A DNA stretch of 64,000 nt from Paenibacillus sp. JDR-2 (GCF_000023585.1 NC_012914.1:3502001-3566000); one strand, 5' to 3'; positions 41,045-51,207 are shown, counted from the stretch's first letter. Notes: generated by a model not told the origin, from the sequence alone. Numbers and translations: made by a program.

Positions 41045-42529
41045 ATGAATAGAATAACTGACGAAAAATTATTCGAAGCTGATATAGCATCGTTGCAAGC
41101 GGCGATGGAAGCGGGCGAACTAACGTCCGAAGCTTGCGTTCGCTGGTATTTGGAGCGGATTGAAAGGATAAATCCGACTTTAAGGGCCGTGCTTGAAGTG
41201 AATCCCGACGCCATCTCCATTGCGAGGGAGCTGGATAAGGAGCGGATGGAGCTTGGAGCACGAGGACCCCTTCACGGTATTCCGATTCTGCTGAAAGATA
41301 ATATCGATACGGGAGACCGGATGCATACCAGTGCGGGTTCCGTAGCTCTCGCGGAGCATTTTGCACCTGCGGATTCTGCTGTAGCCGGGCAATTAAAAGC
41401 ATCGGGAGCCGTCATTCTCGGGAAGGCAAATATGACGGAGTGGGCGAACTTTATGTCAGGCTCGATGTGGGCGGGATACAGCTCCAGAGGCGGACTTACC
41501 TTGAATCCTTATGGACCGGGCGAGCTGTTCGTAGGGGGCTCAAGCTCCGGGTCGGGCTCTGCTGTAGCTGCTAATCTGTGCGCGGCTGCCATTGGAACGG
41601 AAACATCAGGCTCCATAATCAGTCCGTCCTCGCAAAATGGCATTGTTGGCATGAAGCCAACCATTGGTCTTGTGAGTCGAAGAGGGATTATCCCGATCAC
41701 TCATAGCCAAGATTCGGCTGGGCCAATGACCCGGACGGTCAAGGACGCCGCGATTTTGTTAGGGGCTATGACAGCTTTGGATCCGGCAGATTCAGCTATG
41801 CATGATGTTGGGCGAACAGCGCATTCGGATTATGCTAGCTTCTTGGATGTAAACGGCTTGCAAGGCGCGAGGATTGGTATACCGCGGCATTACTATCAGG
41901 GACTTGACGAGGCGAGAGCCGAGATCATAGAGCGGGCAATCGTTTTGTGCGCTGAACTTGGGGCCGTTATCGTGGATCCCGTGACTATGCCTTGCGAGAA
42001 TGCGAAGTGGGATTGGGATGTTATGCGTTACGAGTTTAAAAAGGGTCTGAATGATTATTTAGCCACAGCCGGCAACGGTGCATACATCCGGACCTTAGAT
42101 GAACTGATCGAATACAACGAAGCCCATCGCGATACGGCACTCAAATACGGGCAAAACGTATTGATCTGGTCGAACGAAACGAGTGGAACGTTGACCGAAC
42201 CGGAATATCTAGAAAGCCTTAGGCTTAACCATGAAACCGCGCGGAAGCAAGGAATTGACCATGTTATCGACTCGCATAAGTTAGACGCCCTGCTGTTCCT
42301 CGGCAACGAAGATGGGCTCGATATTTCCGCGCGTGCGGGTTATCCCGCCATTACCGTCCCCGGCGGATACGCAGAGACGGGCATTATCGCTGAAGGAGGC
42401 TATACGACAAAAGGTCCGCAGGGCATCACGTTTGTCGGTGCCGCCTACAGCGAGCCGGTGCTCCTCAAGTTAGCCTATGCCTATGAGCAGGCAAGCAAGT
42501 ACCGTCGAGCACCGGCCGATCCGGTTTAG
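41045..42529 (+). CDS. amidase signature family protein
   Basis: A 494-residue amide hydrolase with the Ser-cisSer-Lys triad: Lys in [10 protein letters not shown], cis-Ser in [15 protein letters not shown] and the nucleophile Ser in IGTETSGSI. Full length for the family, without signal peptide; not a GatA, since the neighbouring GatB/C genes are absent and the C-terminus differs. GGAG site precedes the ATG. Its stop codon overlaps the stop of the convergent MFS gene (TTAG shared). Confidence 0.92.
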   Translation: MNRITDEKLFEADIASLQAAMEAGELTSEACVRWYLERIERINPTLRAVLEVNPDAISIARELDKERMELGARGPLHGIPILLKDNIDTGDRMHTSAGSVALAEHFAPADSAVAGQLKASGAVILGKANMTEWANFMSGSMWAGYSSRGGLTLNPYGPGELFVGGSSSGSGSAVAANLCAAAIGTETSGSIISPSSQNGIVGMKPTIGLVSRRGIIPITHSQDSAGPMTRTVKDAAILLGAMTALDPADSAMHDVGRTAHSDYASFLDVNGLQGARIGIPRHYYQGLDEARAEIIERAIVLCAELGAVIVDPVTMPCENAKWDWDVMRYEFKKGLNDYLATAGNGAYIRTLDELIEYNEAHRDTALKYGQNVLIWSNETSGTLTEPEYLESLRLNHETARKQGIDHVIDSHKLDALLFLGNEDGLDISARAGYPAITVPGGYAETGIIAEGGYTTKGPQGITFVGAAYSEPVLLKLAYAYEQASKYRRAPADPV

Positions 42530-43917
42530 GCTTTCGATTCCTTTAATTGCGCGGAGCGAGCTCGCCGCCAGCTCATCAAGACCAAAGTTAAGGCAATAAC
42601 CGTTAAAATAATCCCGAGGATACGAAACCCGGTGAAGCTGAATTCTCCTCCCATTACAATGCCGGTCAATAAGGACGAAATGATGGTGCCGAGATATCGG
42701 GAGGTATTAAATAAGCCGGAAGCTACGCCAATGATTTCTTTCGGCGAACTGTCGAACAATGCCGTTTGCATACCGACGCTGTTCAATCCGTTGCTTATTC
42801 CGAAGGCAGCTAAGGCAATGCAGACGCTTATAACGGGCGAGCTCTCATTTAATGTCACGATCCATACGGAACCAAAGACCATCAGAATGGCTGATACGAA
42901 TAAAGCGGGCCGTGGGCCGGATTTGTCGATCCATTTGCCTGCTAGCGGGGAAGCCGCAAGCGAGCACAGGCCTAAACTAAGCATCAGCATGCCGGTGTGG
43001 AATTCGCTGACATGCCGAACGATCTGCAAGTAAGAAGGTAGTCCAAAGAATAAGGAGTAGAACAAAATGTTCACGAGTATAAATTGAACATTAACCCACG
43101 TCATCGCCGGGTATTGGGCTATAGTCCGTAACGGGATAAAAGGAGATTTTGCTTTTAACTCATGTCTGACGAAAGCCCCAAGCGATAATAGTCCAATCAA
43201 TCCGATAACGACGTAACTAAACGAGACGTGCCCGGAAGATTTTGCGGACAATAATCCGACAAGCAGGGCAACCAGTCCCGCCGTAAATAGCAGAATCCCT
43301 GACGCGTCAATCAGATCAAGCCATTTGCGGATGGTAAGGCCGCGGACGGGGGAAGTCTCCGGTTTATCCTTGGGAATGGTTCTCCATGCCAGCAAGTAAC
43401 TGGCTATGGCAAACGGGATGTTGACGAAGAAGATCGCCGGCCAATCCCACCAATGGATGAGCACGCCGCCAACAAAAGGACCGATAGCTGCCGCGCCGGA
43501 TAAAAAGATGGACAGAACAGACAGCGCGGCAGCCTGCTTATCCGTTATATAGATACGGACAATAGCCATGCCTACGGCAACCATCATGCTTGTGCCTATC
43601 GATTGAATAATACGGAACACGATCAGCCAGCCAAAGCTTGGTGACAACGGCGCTAATAGCGACGCTAGAAAAGCGATAACTAGACCGTACAGGAAGATAT
43701 TTCTTCGTCCGAATAAGTCGCTGGCCCTGCCCATCACGGGCTGGGCGACAGCGCTCGCAATATAGAAAGAAAATATAATCCAGGACACTCCGGTGAAATC
43801 AAGCTTGTATTCGGTTTGAAGCCTTGCCATTGCCACGGAAATCATGGACGAGTTTAAAGGGTTGAGCAGGATCCCTAATCCGACGGCTATCATGAGCCAT
43901 CTGTTTCGTGTATTCAA
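42526..43917 (-). CDS. MFS transporter, DHA2-like
   Basis: A 463-residue major facilitator with 12-14 helices. Motif A is GRASDLFGRRNIF after helix 2; RIIQSIGTSMMVAVGMAIV and GPFVGGVLIHWWDWPAIFFVNIP correspond to helices 4-5 of drug exporters. It diverges from a LysR-type regulator gene with about 100 bp between them, which usually means the regulator controls it. Substrate unknown. Confidence 0.9.
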   Translation of the reverse strand: MNTRNRWLMIAVGLGILLNPLNSSMISVAMARLQTEYKLDFTGVSWIIFSFYIASAVAQPVMGRASDLFGRRNIFLYGLVIAFLASLLAPLSPSFGWLIVFRIIQSIGTSMMVAVGMAIVRIYITDKQAAALSVLSIFLSGAAAIGPFVGGVLIHWWDWPAIFFVNIPFAIASYLLAWRTIPKDKPETSPVRGLTIRKWLDLIDASGILLFTAGLVALLVGLLSAKSSGHVSFSYVVIGLIGLLSLGAFVRHELKAKSPFIPLRTIAQYPAMTWVNVQFILVNILFYSLFFGLPSYLQIVRHVSEFHTGMLMLSLGLCSLAASPLAGKWIDKSGPRPALFVSAILMVFGSVWIVTLNESSPVISVCIALAAFGISNGLNSVGMQTALFDSSPKEIIGVASGLFNTSRYLGTIISSLLTGIVMGGEFSFTGFRILGIILTVIALTLVLMSWRRARSAQLKESKA

Positions 43918-43987
43918 GTAAAGTCACTCCCCGATTTATCTTGAATTCATCGTACGGGAAGTGCGACATTTATTCCAACGCATTTCA

Positions 43988-43996
43988 TGTTATAAT
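43988..43996 (+). promoter_or_regulatory. extended -10 promoter of the LysR gene
   Basis: TGTTATAAT is a TGn-extended perfect -10 about 25 bp before the LysR start, in the region shared with the divergent MFS gene. Confidence 0.55.
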
Positions 43997-44021
43997 TTCA
44001 TGGACTTAAAGGAATATACGG

Positions 44022-44921
44022 ATGGTGAATTTCATGGAGCTTCTGCAATTGCAATATTTCTTGACGGTAGCCCGGCTGGAGCATGTCACCGAAGCCGCGC
44101 GGCATCTGCATGTCACGCAGTCGTCGCTTAGCAAGACGATTCAACGATTGGAAGAGGACTTAGGCGTGCTTTTATTCGACCGGGTAGGCAGAAAGCTGCG
44201 TCTTAACGAGTCGGGAAGCCGATTCCTGCTGCGTGCAGAGCGGGCTTTGTTCGAACTGGACCAAGGCAAGCAGGAGCTGAACGATTGGTCCAGCCCGGAA
44301 CAAGGAACGATAGAGCTCGCGGTGAATACGGCAAGCATGCTGCCTAATATTCTGCGAGAATTCCGCAAGAAGAAGCCCAATATTCAGTTCCACGTGCAGA
44401 TGCTGACGACGCAGGAGATGGTAGCGCATCTTCATCGGGGAGATATTGATTTCTGCCTGTCTTCGCCTCCGCTTGAGGGAGAAGATATCGAATGCCAGAT
44501 CATGTACAGAGATGCAATCCTTTTAGCGGTTCCCGAATCGCATCGTCTGGCAGGGCGGAGCAGCGTATCCTTACCCGAGCTGAAGGAGGAATGGTTCGTT
44601 GGAGTGAAGAAAGGTTACGGTACCCGTGATCTGGTAGACTCCATATGCAAAAAGGCTGGCTTCGAGCCCAAGTTTGTGTATGAAGGGGATGAGCCTGCGA
44701 GAATTAATGCGCTTGTGGAAGCCGAAATCGGCATTGCGTTTATACCGGGCACGGCTAGAAATTCAAACGGGCAGATTGCTTATCTAGAGATAGATAACAA
44801 CGAGCTCGTGCGGGAAATCGCATTGTTATGGCATAAGAGCCGTTATGTATCGCGGGCTGCTCAATCTTTTCGCAAAGTTGTCGTTAATTACTTCGAGACG
44901 TTGTCTAAGGAAGATAATTAA
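44022..44921 (+). CDS. LysR family transcriptional regulator
   Basis: A 299-residue LysR-type regulator. The N-terminal winged helix ELLQLQYFLTVARLEHVTEAA and HLHVTQSSLSKTIQRLEEDLG is textbook, followed by a periplasmic-binding-like effector domain (about 90-295). Two starts are possible: ATG 44022 with AAAGGA 8 nt upstream, or ATG 44034, which gives the common MELLQL opening. Likely regulator of the divergent MFS exporter. Confidence 0.92.
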   Translation: MVNFMELLQLQYFLTVARLEHVTEAARHLHVTQSSLSKTIQRLEEDLGVLLFDRVGRKLRLNESGSRFLLRAERALFELDQGKQELNDWSSPEQGTIELAVNTASMLPNILREFRKKKPNIQFHVQMLTTQEMVAHLHRGDIDFCLSSPPLEGEDIECQIMYRDAILLAVPESHRLAGRSSVSLPELKEEWFVGVKKGYGTRDLVDSICKKAGFEPKFVYEGDEPARINALVEAEIGIAFIPGTARNSNGQIAYLEIDNNELVREIALLWHKSRYVSRAAQSFRKVVVNYFETLSKEDN

Positions 44922-44957
44922 TACGGCTAATTATCATTGATTTTAGGAGGTCCATTC

Positions 44958-45431
44958 ATGTTTAAATTATTCGAGTATAACTGGCAGGTACGGAAGGATT
45001 GGTTCGAATGGTGCCGGGACGTCTCCCAGGAAGAGCTGCTGAAGAAGCGGACTGGCGGAATTGGGGGTATTCTGCATACCTTGTTTCATGTTGCGGACGT
45101 GGAGTACAGCTGGCTCCGCGCTCTGCAAGGGAAGCCCGATTTCACGGAACCGTTCCAGTCGTATGCCAGCCTTGAGCAGGTAATGGAGTTATCGGATAGA
45201 TTCCACGAAGAAGTTCGGTCGTTCGTAACCGCATGGACCGATGACATGGAGATGAAGGGATTGTCCGATGTATATCCGAATGGAGAGCCTATCAATTTCA
45301 AATACGGTGAAATCATGCGGCATGTCCTTGCTCATGAAATACACCATATGGGCCAATTGTCCGTGTGGTCGAGAGAATTAGGGAAGGCCCCAGTCACCGC
45401 TAATTTTATTCGACGGGGATTGTTCGGCTAA
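44958..45431 (+). CDS. DinB family protein, copy 1
   Basis: A 157-residue four-helix DinB/YfiT-like metalloprotein. The three His ligands are visible in TLFHVADVEYSW and HVLAHEIHHMGQ. Members include bacillithiol- or mycothiol-dependent enzymes and damage-induced proteins. TAGGAGG lies 7 nt before the ATG at 44958. A clear paralogue occurs at 63298-63774 with nearly identical opening (KLFEYNWQVRKDWF) and C-terminus. Confidence 0.9.
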   Translation: MFKLFEYNWQVRKDWFEWCRDVSQEELLKKRTGGIGGILHTLFHVADVEYSWLRALQGKPDFTEPFQSYASLEQVMELSDRFHEEVRSFVTAWTDDMEMKGLSDVYPNGEPINFKYGEIMRHVLAHEIHHMGQLSVWSRELGKAPVTANFIRRGLFG

Positions 45432-45471
45432 CTAGGCACGCTATACTTTGTTCAGAACGTGGTCCGCACAA

Positions 45472-45627
45472 ATGAACGGCAAGAAAAGATACGAGGCCAT
45501 TATCGCTGCTCGAACGCTTGATCCGAAAGTGGAAAGTATCGTTGTCAGTAACGACAGCTTGGATCGAAATATCGCTTATAATATGGAAGTCGCGATGATC
45601 AGAATCATAAAATGTCATAAGCAATAA
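45472..45627 (+). CDS. 51-residue open frame, doubtful
   Basis: A short frame MNGKKRYEAIIAARTLDPKV and onward, ending IIKCHKQ. There is no convincing ribosome site. The composition (alternating strands and a helix) looks protein-like, so it may be a decayed gene end. The stretch 45432-45779 otherwise holds only a weak terminator. Confidence 0.25.
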   Translation: MNGKKRYEAIIAARTLDPKVESIVVSNDSLDRNIAYNMEVAMIRIIKCHKQ

Positions 45628-45629
45628 CT

Positions 45630-45668
45630 AAGACAGCCCGTCAAACGAAAAGGTTGTCTTTTGTTGTT
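45630..45668 (+). terminator. hairpin terminator
   Basis: AAGACAGCC (45630-45638) and GGTTGTCTT (45652-45660) with one wobble pair, followed by TTGTTGTTTT. Confidence 0.6.
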
Positions 45669-45779
45669 TTCAATTTTCTTTGAACTTATAGTTCACATTA
45701 ACCTGGAACTCCAGCTCCGGTTAGATTGTGGACCAGGCCTGTTATTTCATTCTTGGCTTTAGAGAGGGGCAGGAGCTTT

Positions 45780-46166
45780 ATGATCGAAGTGTATTTGGAT
45801 GGTGCCAGCGCCGGAAATCCGGGGCCAAGCGGCGCCGGCATTTTCATCAAGAATCACGGGGAAGTGGAGCGTTATTCCATTCCGCTCGGGGTAATGGACA
45901 ATCACGAAGCGGAGTTCCGAACCTTTACCCTCGCACTGGAGTTATGTATCCGCAAGGAGTACAAGACCGTGTCCTTCCGGACGGATTCCCAATTCGTGAA
46001 CCGGGCTGTCGAGATTGAATTTGTGAAAAACAAGAAGTTTGCGCCGCTGCTTCTAGAAGCGCTTAAGCTGACGAAGCAATTTGAACTGTTTTTTATGATG
46101 TGGATTCCCAGCTCCGAGAACAAATCGGCCGACCAGCTGTCGCGGGCCGCTATTCGCGGCAATTAA
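45780..46166 (+). CDS. RNase HI-like ribonuclease (reverse-transcriptase-like RNase H fold)
   Basis: A 128-residue RNase H-fold protein of the YpeP/YpdQ-like type. The four acidic residues are visible: Asp in VYLDGASAGNPGPSG, Glu in NHEAEFRTF, Asp in FRTDSQFV and Asp in NKSADQLSR. It lacks a hybrid-binding domain. The ATG at 45780 follows AGGAGC at 7 nt. Its TAA overlaps the stop of the convergent AraC gene (TTAA). Confidence 0.88.
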   Translation: MIEVYLDGASAGNPGPSGAGIFIKNHGEVERYSIPLGVMDNHEAEFRTFTLALELCIRKEYKTVSFRTDSQFVNRAVEIEFVKNKKFAPLLLEALKLTKQFELFFMMWIPSSENKSADQLSRAAIRGN

Positions 46167-47023
46167 TCGGCTGCTTTGGCGTTTTGCCGGTATAACGTAG
46201 GAGCTATTCCTGTCTTTTGCTTGAATAGATTCGAAAAATATTGCGGGTCGTCATAACCAAGATGTATCGCAATTTCACCAACGGGCAGCTCCGTGTCTTG
46301 AAGCATCATTCTCGCAATGTCCAGCTTGCGCATCAGCACGTATTGATAAATGGTACTGCCGGTATGCTGTTTGAAGATACGGTTCAGCTGCTTGAAGGAT
46401 AATCCCATTTGATGGGAAAAATCTTCCGATTGGAAGGTTTCACCAACTAACTGATCCAGATAAAGCTTCATACGTCCCATCATTGGCGAGGTATATTCGG
46501 CAGCTTCCTTTACGACTTTCCGCAGAGCAACTAAAATCTCCGTGCTGCTTAGGATTAAGGCGGTCTGCGTGTCAGTGCCTTCTTCGGTCTTATGTTTTGC
46601 GGCAGCAAAGCCCTTCAAGAACAAAGCTTCAATGTCAGCGCTGGGGATATACGGGGTATGAAGCAAATGGAAGGTTTCGAGGAGCGGCAGACTATTGCCG
46701 TGGAGATTGTACCAGTAATAGGTCCATGGATCGCCAGAATCCGACAAGGCTGTTACTTCATGCCTGCTGTCTTTCCTCAGAATAAAAGCGTCGCCTCTTC
46801 CAAGGCGGTGCTTCTCCGAATTAACCCTGATTTCTCCGTGTCCATTTATCACATATCCAAGCACGGTGATATCTGCTTTCTTTCGAATATTCTTATAGGT
46901 CGGCGCACAAATATTCATTCCAATCATCGGGACATATAGCGATAGATCTGGAGAATGCGGCAGTGCATGGATATCGCCATGCTTATGCTGCGCACGGTTG
47001 TCATCTGCAAGTGAAATGTCCAT
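46163..47023 (-). CDS. AraC family transcriptional regulator, divergent from the arabinofuranosidase
   Basis: A 286-residue regulator with an N-terminal cupin sensor (GHGEIRVNSEKHRLGRGDAFILR at about residues 62-85) and a C-terminal AraC domain (EDFSHQMGLSFKQLNRIFKQHTGS and EIAIHLGYDDPQYFSNLFKQKTG). The ATG at 47023 is preceded by GGAAGGAG and GTGAGG; an ATG 36 nt upstream has no ribosome site. It lies head to head with the GH51 gene across about 130 bp and probably senses an arabinoside to activate it (inference). Confidence 0.9.
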   Translation of the reverse strand: MDISLADDNRAQHKHGDIHALPHSPDLSLYVPMIGMNICAPTYKNIRKKADITVLGYVINGHGEIRVNSEKHRLGRGDAFILRKDSRHEVTALSDSGDPWTYYWYNLHGNSLPLLETFHLLHTPYIPSADIEALFLKGFAAAKHKTEEGTDTQTALILSSTEILVALRKVVKEAAEYTSPMMGRMKLYLDQLVGETFQSEDFSHQMGLSFKQLNRIFKQHTGSTIYQYVLMRKLDIARMMLQDTELPVGEIAIHLGYDDPQYFSNLFKQKTGIAPTLYRQNAKAAD

Positions 47024-47152
47024 TTTCCTCACTTCTCCTTCCTTTTCCTCTATGTTCATCTGCTTACGAAAACACTATCATGAATATGAAATCTAGTCCA
47101 TATCCGCAAGGGAAGAATAGGCGGAAGTTTGATAGATGAGGGAGAGAATCGA

Positions 47153-49162
47153 ATGAATCAGAAGGCCTTAATTACCGTAAACACGGAAGCACCTTCCAAG
47201 CACCGCTTGAATCCTTATATTTTCGGCCATTTCGTGGAGGACATCCGCGATCATATGGATGCCATGTTAGCCTTTACGCTGAAGGACATGGACTTTGAGG
47301 ACGAAGCCGATACGCGCGGCGTATCCTCAGGCTGGTATGCCGTAACCAATGGCAAGAATACGGAATATACATTGGAGCCTGCCGCTCCGCGGCATTCCGG
47401 CCATAGCCAGCGTATCCGGATTTTCAGCGCGGACCGCTGCTATGGCGGAATTGGACAACAGGTCAGTGTCGAGGGCGGACTAACTTATCGCGTAAGCATC
47501 GTAGCGCGTGCCGCTATGGATCTTCGGGCTGCCGTCTGCGAGATTGTCGACCGTGAGTCCGGTGAGTTGCTGAGCCGAACTGAAGTTGAACTGCGGGGAC
47601 ATAAGTGGAACGAATATGAGATTGAGCTGATTCCCAACCGTTCCTGTGAGAGGGCGGAGTTCCGGATTCTGCTCTCCTCGGAGAGTGATTCCTGGCGTGA
47701 CGGCATGGGATCGGGCATGCTGTGGCTGGATCATGTGTCGATGCTTCCTACGGATAGCATAGGCTATGTAAAACGGGAAGTAGTAGAGTTAACCAAGCAG
47801 TTAAAGCCGGGAATGATGCGTCTGGCGGGTAATTACATCAGCGCTTATCATTTTGAGGACGCGATTGGCCCCGTACTGGAACGGCCCAACATGATTAACG
47901 AGGCATGGGGAGGCTGGACGAACAAATATTTCGGAACGGATGAATTCCTTGCGTTCTGCCGGGATACGGAGACGGAGCCTTTAATCTGCGTCAATGCGGG
48001 AACAGGTTCACCCGAGGAAGCAGCCGCATGGCTGGAGTATTGCAACGGCAGCGTAGACTCGGAATATGGCGCGCTTCGGGTTCGAAACGGCCATCCGGAG
48101 CCATATGGCGTCAAGTATTGGGAGATCGGGAACGAAATTTACGGACCATGGCAGCATGGGCATTGCACGGCGGAGCAATTCGCGCACCGGTATAACCGTT
48201 TTGCGGATGCGATGAAAGCGGTGGATCCGGATATCGTGCTTTTGGCATGCGGCGATTGCGATCCCGAATGGAATCGTACGGTGCTTAGCATTTCGGCGGA
48301 CAAAATGGACATGCTGACGCTGCATATTTATCACGGCTTTGGTACGGTGGGAATTACCCCTCATACGCCAAAAGAAGAACGGTATCCGGCTGTGATGTCG
48401 TTCCCTGAGGTAAGCCGTGCCGCAATCAGCAAGGCTGAAGAGATCATTTCAAGCAATCCGGCCTTCTCGCATGTGAAGCTTGCGATCACGGAGTACAACA
48501 CAATGTACTATCCGAACACGATTCGCGAAGGGCGTCCGATGGAGCATACGCTGGAATCCGCAGTTGCAAATGCCGCTAATTTGAACGAATTTATCCGGCA
48601 ATCCCATCTGATCGAGATTGGAAGCTACTCGGATCTGGTCAACGGCTGGCTTGGCGGATGTATCCGGGTTGGAGATTGTTACGCGGATCAGTACCGGGGC
48701 AAAGAAACAGGGTGGAGCGGCCGCAGCGGAGTGGTATACGGCACGCCAACCTTCCATGTAATGAAGGCCTATGCGAATCGCGATATTTCCCGCGTATTGA
48801 AGGTACAAACAGAAAGTCCAACCTTCGATTGGCCATCCGGCTCGAAGCGGTTTGATTTGGAGCCCGGTGCTTTGCCGGCGCTTGACGTGGCAGCCGGGCT
48901 TAATGAATCCGGCAACGTATTGACCTTGTTTGTCGTTAACCGAGGTCTTACAGCGGTTGAGGCTGAGCTGGCTGTCGGTTTGTTTGCGCATGCAGGTGTG
49001 GCGGCTGTATGGGAGCTGTCCGGCGATGATTATGAGTTAATCAACGATGTATTTGAGCCGGAAGCCGTAACAGCGGAGGAGAGCCTTCTAAAATTCCAAG
49101 ATGGCAAGCCGCTGCTGACTTTGAAGCCTCATTCGGTGTACGTCATTGAGGTACGCAAGTAA
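47153..49162 (+). CDS. alpha-L-arabinofuranosidase, GH51
   Basis: A 669-residue intracellular GH51 enzyme that removes arabinofuranosyl groups from arabinan and arabinoxylan oligosaccharides. An insert with carbohydrate-binding-like beta structure spans about residues 60-195 (GGIGQQVSVEGGLTYRVSIV). The TIM barrel carries the acid/base E328 in EIGNEIYG and the nucleophile E447 in AITEYNT. No signal peptide. The C-terminal beta domain ends LTLKPHSVYVIEVRK. The ATG at 47153 has GAGGGAGAG 7 nt upstream. Likely activated by the divergent AraC regulator. Confidence 0.93.
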   Translation: MNQKALITVNTEAPSKHRLNPYIFGHFVEDIRDHMDAMLAFTLKDMDFEDEADTRGVSSGWYAVTNGKNTEYTLEPAAPRHSGHSQRIRIFSADRCYGGIGQQVSVEGGLTYRVSIVARAAMDLRAAVCEIVDRESGELLSRTEVELRGHKWNEYEIELIPNRSCERAEFRILLSSESDSWRDGMGSGMLWLDHVSMLPTDSIGYVKREVVELTKQLKPGMMRLAGNYISAYHFEDAIGPVLERPNMINEAWGGWTNKYFGTDEFLAFCRDTETEPLICVNAGTGSPEEAAAWLEYCNGSVDSEYGALRVRNGHPEPYGVKYWEIGNEIYGPWQHGHCTAEQFAHRYNRFADAMKAVDPDIVLLACGDCDPEWNRTVLSISADKMDMLTLHIYHGFGTVGITPHTPKEERYPAVMSFPEVSRAAISKAEEIISSNPAFSHVKLAITEYNTMYYPNTIREGRPMEHTLESAVANAANLNEFIRQSHLIEIGSYSDLVNGWLGGCIRVGDCYADQYRGKETGWSGRSGVVYGTPTFHVMKAYANRDISRVLKVQTESPTFDWPSGSKRFDLEPGALPALDVAAGLNESGNVLTLFVVNRGLTAVEAELAVGLFAHAGVAAVWELSGDDYELINDVFEPEAVTAEESLLKFQDGKPLLTLKPHSVYVIEVRK

Positions 49163-49176
49163 ATAACGGGTGTTGG

Positions 49177-49215
49177 GAAGATCCTCCGGTTAATCCGGAG
49201 GATCTTCTTTTTTTA
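49177..49215 (+). terminator. Rho-independent terminator after the GH51 gene
   Basis: GAAGATCCTCCGG (49177-49189) and CCGGAGGATCTTC (49195-49207), a 13-bp perfect stem, followed by a T-tract. Confidence 0.93.
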
Positions 49216-49292
49216 TTTAGCTGCATTAACGATCGCTTGCATGCTACAATATTTGGTAATGACAAGCATTTTCGAGGAGGCCGTATACATAT

Positions 49293-50300
49293 ATGAATGT
49301 TCAATTGGCAGAGCGAAAAATCGCGGAATGGGCGGAAGCAAACTGTACAGGAATGGGTATCGGCCCGAATCCGATACAGGCAAGTTATATTTACAACCCG
49401 GGAGGTTTTGGCAACTTATCTTTCAGGCTAACGGATGGACGGTCGCGTCTTCACGCCAAGCTCGCTCCGCCTGGCAAACGCGCCAGGCTGCAGCAATGGG
49501 CGAATGTAAGCGAATATTTAACGAAGAATTATTCAGCACCTAAGCTTATTCATGATATCAACGAAGAAATAGTGCCGGGTTATCCGTATGGACTAGTTTT
49601 CGAATACATAGAAGACGCGGTTCCGCTTGCGGAGGTTCTTGAAGCTGACGGGATCCGATCCGCCGTGCTGAAGATCATTGCCAAGCTGCATCTTGATAAG
49701 GGGCTTCGGGAGTTGCTTACTGCGGCGGCTACCCGGACCTACGCCGAAGCATTCGAAGAGGAATATCTATCCCGCTTTACGGAAGATCTGGTCGGGATTC
49801 TTGAATCACGGGAGCTTCTGAAGGGTTTTGTGACGGATGAGACCCTAACATGGTTTGGAGATGAGATAGAGAGACTAAGGGAAATCATCCGGCAGACTCC
49901 CGCTTTTCAACAGGCCGCTGTCGATGTTGTCCATAACGATCTGAATGGCAATAACGTATTGGTACGGGGAGATGGCTCGTTCCGGATCATCGATTGGGAT
50001 GATCTGTCCGGGCAAGGAGATGCGGCGATGGATTATTCCGTGCTCCTCTGGCCGCTTGCCGACGATCCTTCATGGCCGATCTGGAGAGAGAAGGTACTTG
50101 CGGCTGCCGGAGATGCCGTTGTCGAACGGCTTGAGCTTTATTTTCGGGCAAAGCTTCTGGATGATGTCATTGACGTTCTCGCCGATTACGTTGAAGCAGA
50201 GCAAGTGCCTGAATATAGAGAAGAAGCCCAACGCAAGTCGAAAGCTATTCATCTGTCCTCTTATCCAAAGTATCTTGCTAAATATGAAGCTTACTCTTAA
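49293..50300 (+). CDS. phosphotransferase family (APH/choline kinase-like) protein
   Basis: A 335-residue APH-fold kinase. A Gly-rich ATP loop region NPGGFGNLSFRLT is at about residues 36-48, the catalytic loop DVVHNDLNGNNVLV and the metal-binding FRIIDWDDLSGQGD follow. It is unrelated in detail to the APH-type gene at 39921. GAGGAGG precedes the ATG. Monocistronic. Substrate unknown. Confidence 0.87.
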   Translation: MNVQLAERKIAEWAEANCTGMGIGPNPIQASYIYNPGGFGNLSFRLTDGRSRLHAKLAPPGKRARLQQWANVSEYLTKNYSAPKLIHDINEEIVPGYPYGLVFEYIEDAVPLAEVLEADGIRSAVLKIIAKLHLDKGLRELLTAAATRTYAEAFEEEYLSRFTEDLVGILESRELLKGFVTDETLTWFGDEIERLREIIRQTPAFQQAAVDVVHNDLNGNNVLVRGDGSFRIIDWDDLSGQGDAAMDYSVLLWPLADDPSWPIWREKVLAAAGDAVVERLELYFRAKLLDDVIDVLADYVEAEQVPEYREEAQRKSKAIHLSSYPKYLAKYEAYS

Positions 50301-50326
50301 AAGCCGCGAATTCGCGGCTTTTTCTT
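50301..50326 (+). terminator. Rho-independent terminator
   Basis: AAGCCGCGAA and TTCGCGGCTT form a perfect palindromic stem directly after the stop codon, followed by TTTC. Confidence 0.85.
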
Positions 50327-50526
50327 TATGTATAAGTTTCTCCAAGTATCCATTTCGAATACACACGTTGGACACACGAACCCCCTATACTTCAACTTGT
50401 AGAACAAATGGAGGTGCCAATGGATGATAAGAATGCCGAATTTCGGGTAAACCTGTGATAGCATAGGATATACGATTGCGGTTCCGCACGAGAAAGGAAC
50501 CATTGCCGGAAAGAGGCGTGATTCAA

Positions 50527-51207
50527 ATGAAACGAAGTATTTTATTAGTGGAAGACGATACGCTCATGCGGGAATTTATAACGGATTATTTCAAAAAAGA
50601 GCAATGGGATGTCCACGAGGCGGAGAACGGAAGGGTTGCGCTTGAGTTGTTCGAGCGAGTCTCCGTCGACCTGATTGTGTTAGACATTATGATGCCGGAG
50701 ATGGACGGCTGGTCCGTATGCAGACGGATCCGCGAGAAATCGGATGTTCCTATAATTATGATCACGGCAAGGGCCGAGGACGAAGATCAATTGATGGGCT
50801 TCGAGCTGGGAGCAGACGAATACGTAACGAAGCCGCTAAGTCCAAGGGTGCTGGTCGCCCGGGCAAACGCCTTGATGAAGAGAACGGAAAGAACGGTGGG
50901 GCGGGAAGCGGAGCTCCTTCAATACGGAGAATTGTCGGTGAACCGCGAGGCCCATACGGTTACGGTGACTGGGGAACTCATTAATCTGTCACCCAAAGAA
51001 TACGATCTGCTGCTATTCCTGATCAAGCATGACGGTAAAGTTTTGTCCCGGGACTATATTCTGAATGCGGTATGGGGATACGAGTACCTTGGAGATTTGC
51101 GGACCGTGGACACTCATATCAAGAAATTAAGAGCCAAGCTCGGAGACGCCGGCAAACTGATTGCGACCGTCATCCGATCCGGCTACAGGTTTGAATCGGA
51201 AGCATGA
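50527..51207 (+). CDS. OmpR/PhoB family response regulator
   Basis: A 226-residue DNA-binding regulator. The receiver domain has the acidic pair VEDD, the phospho-acceptor Asp in IVLDIMMPEMDG (near residue 52) and Lys in YVTKPLS. The C-terminal winged helix (LINLSPKEYDLLLFL, then DLRTVDTHIKKLRAKLG) is of OmpR type. The ATG at 50527 is 9 nt after AAAGAGGCG. It overlaps the kinase gene by ATGA. Confidence 0.93.
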   Translation: MKRSILLVEDDTLMREFITDYFKKEQWDVHEAENGRVALELFERVSVDLIVLDIMMPEMDGWSVCRRIREKSDVPIIMITARAEDEDQLMGFELGADEYVTKPLSPRVLVARANALMKRTERTVGREAELLQYGELSVNREAHTVTVTGELINLSPKEYDLLLFLIKHDGKVLSRDYILNAVWGYEYLGDLRTVDTHIKKLRAKLGDAGKLIATVIRSGYRFESEA

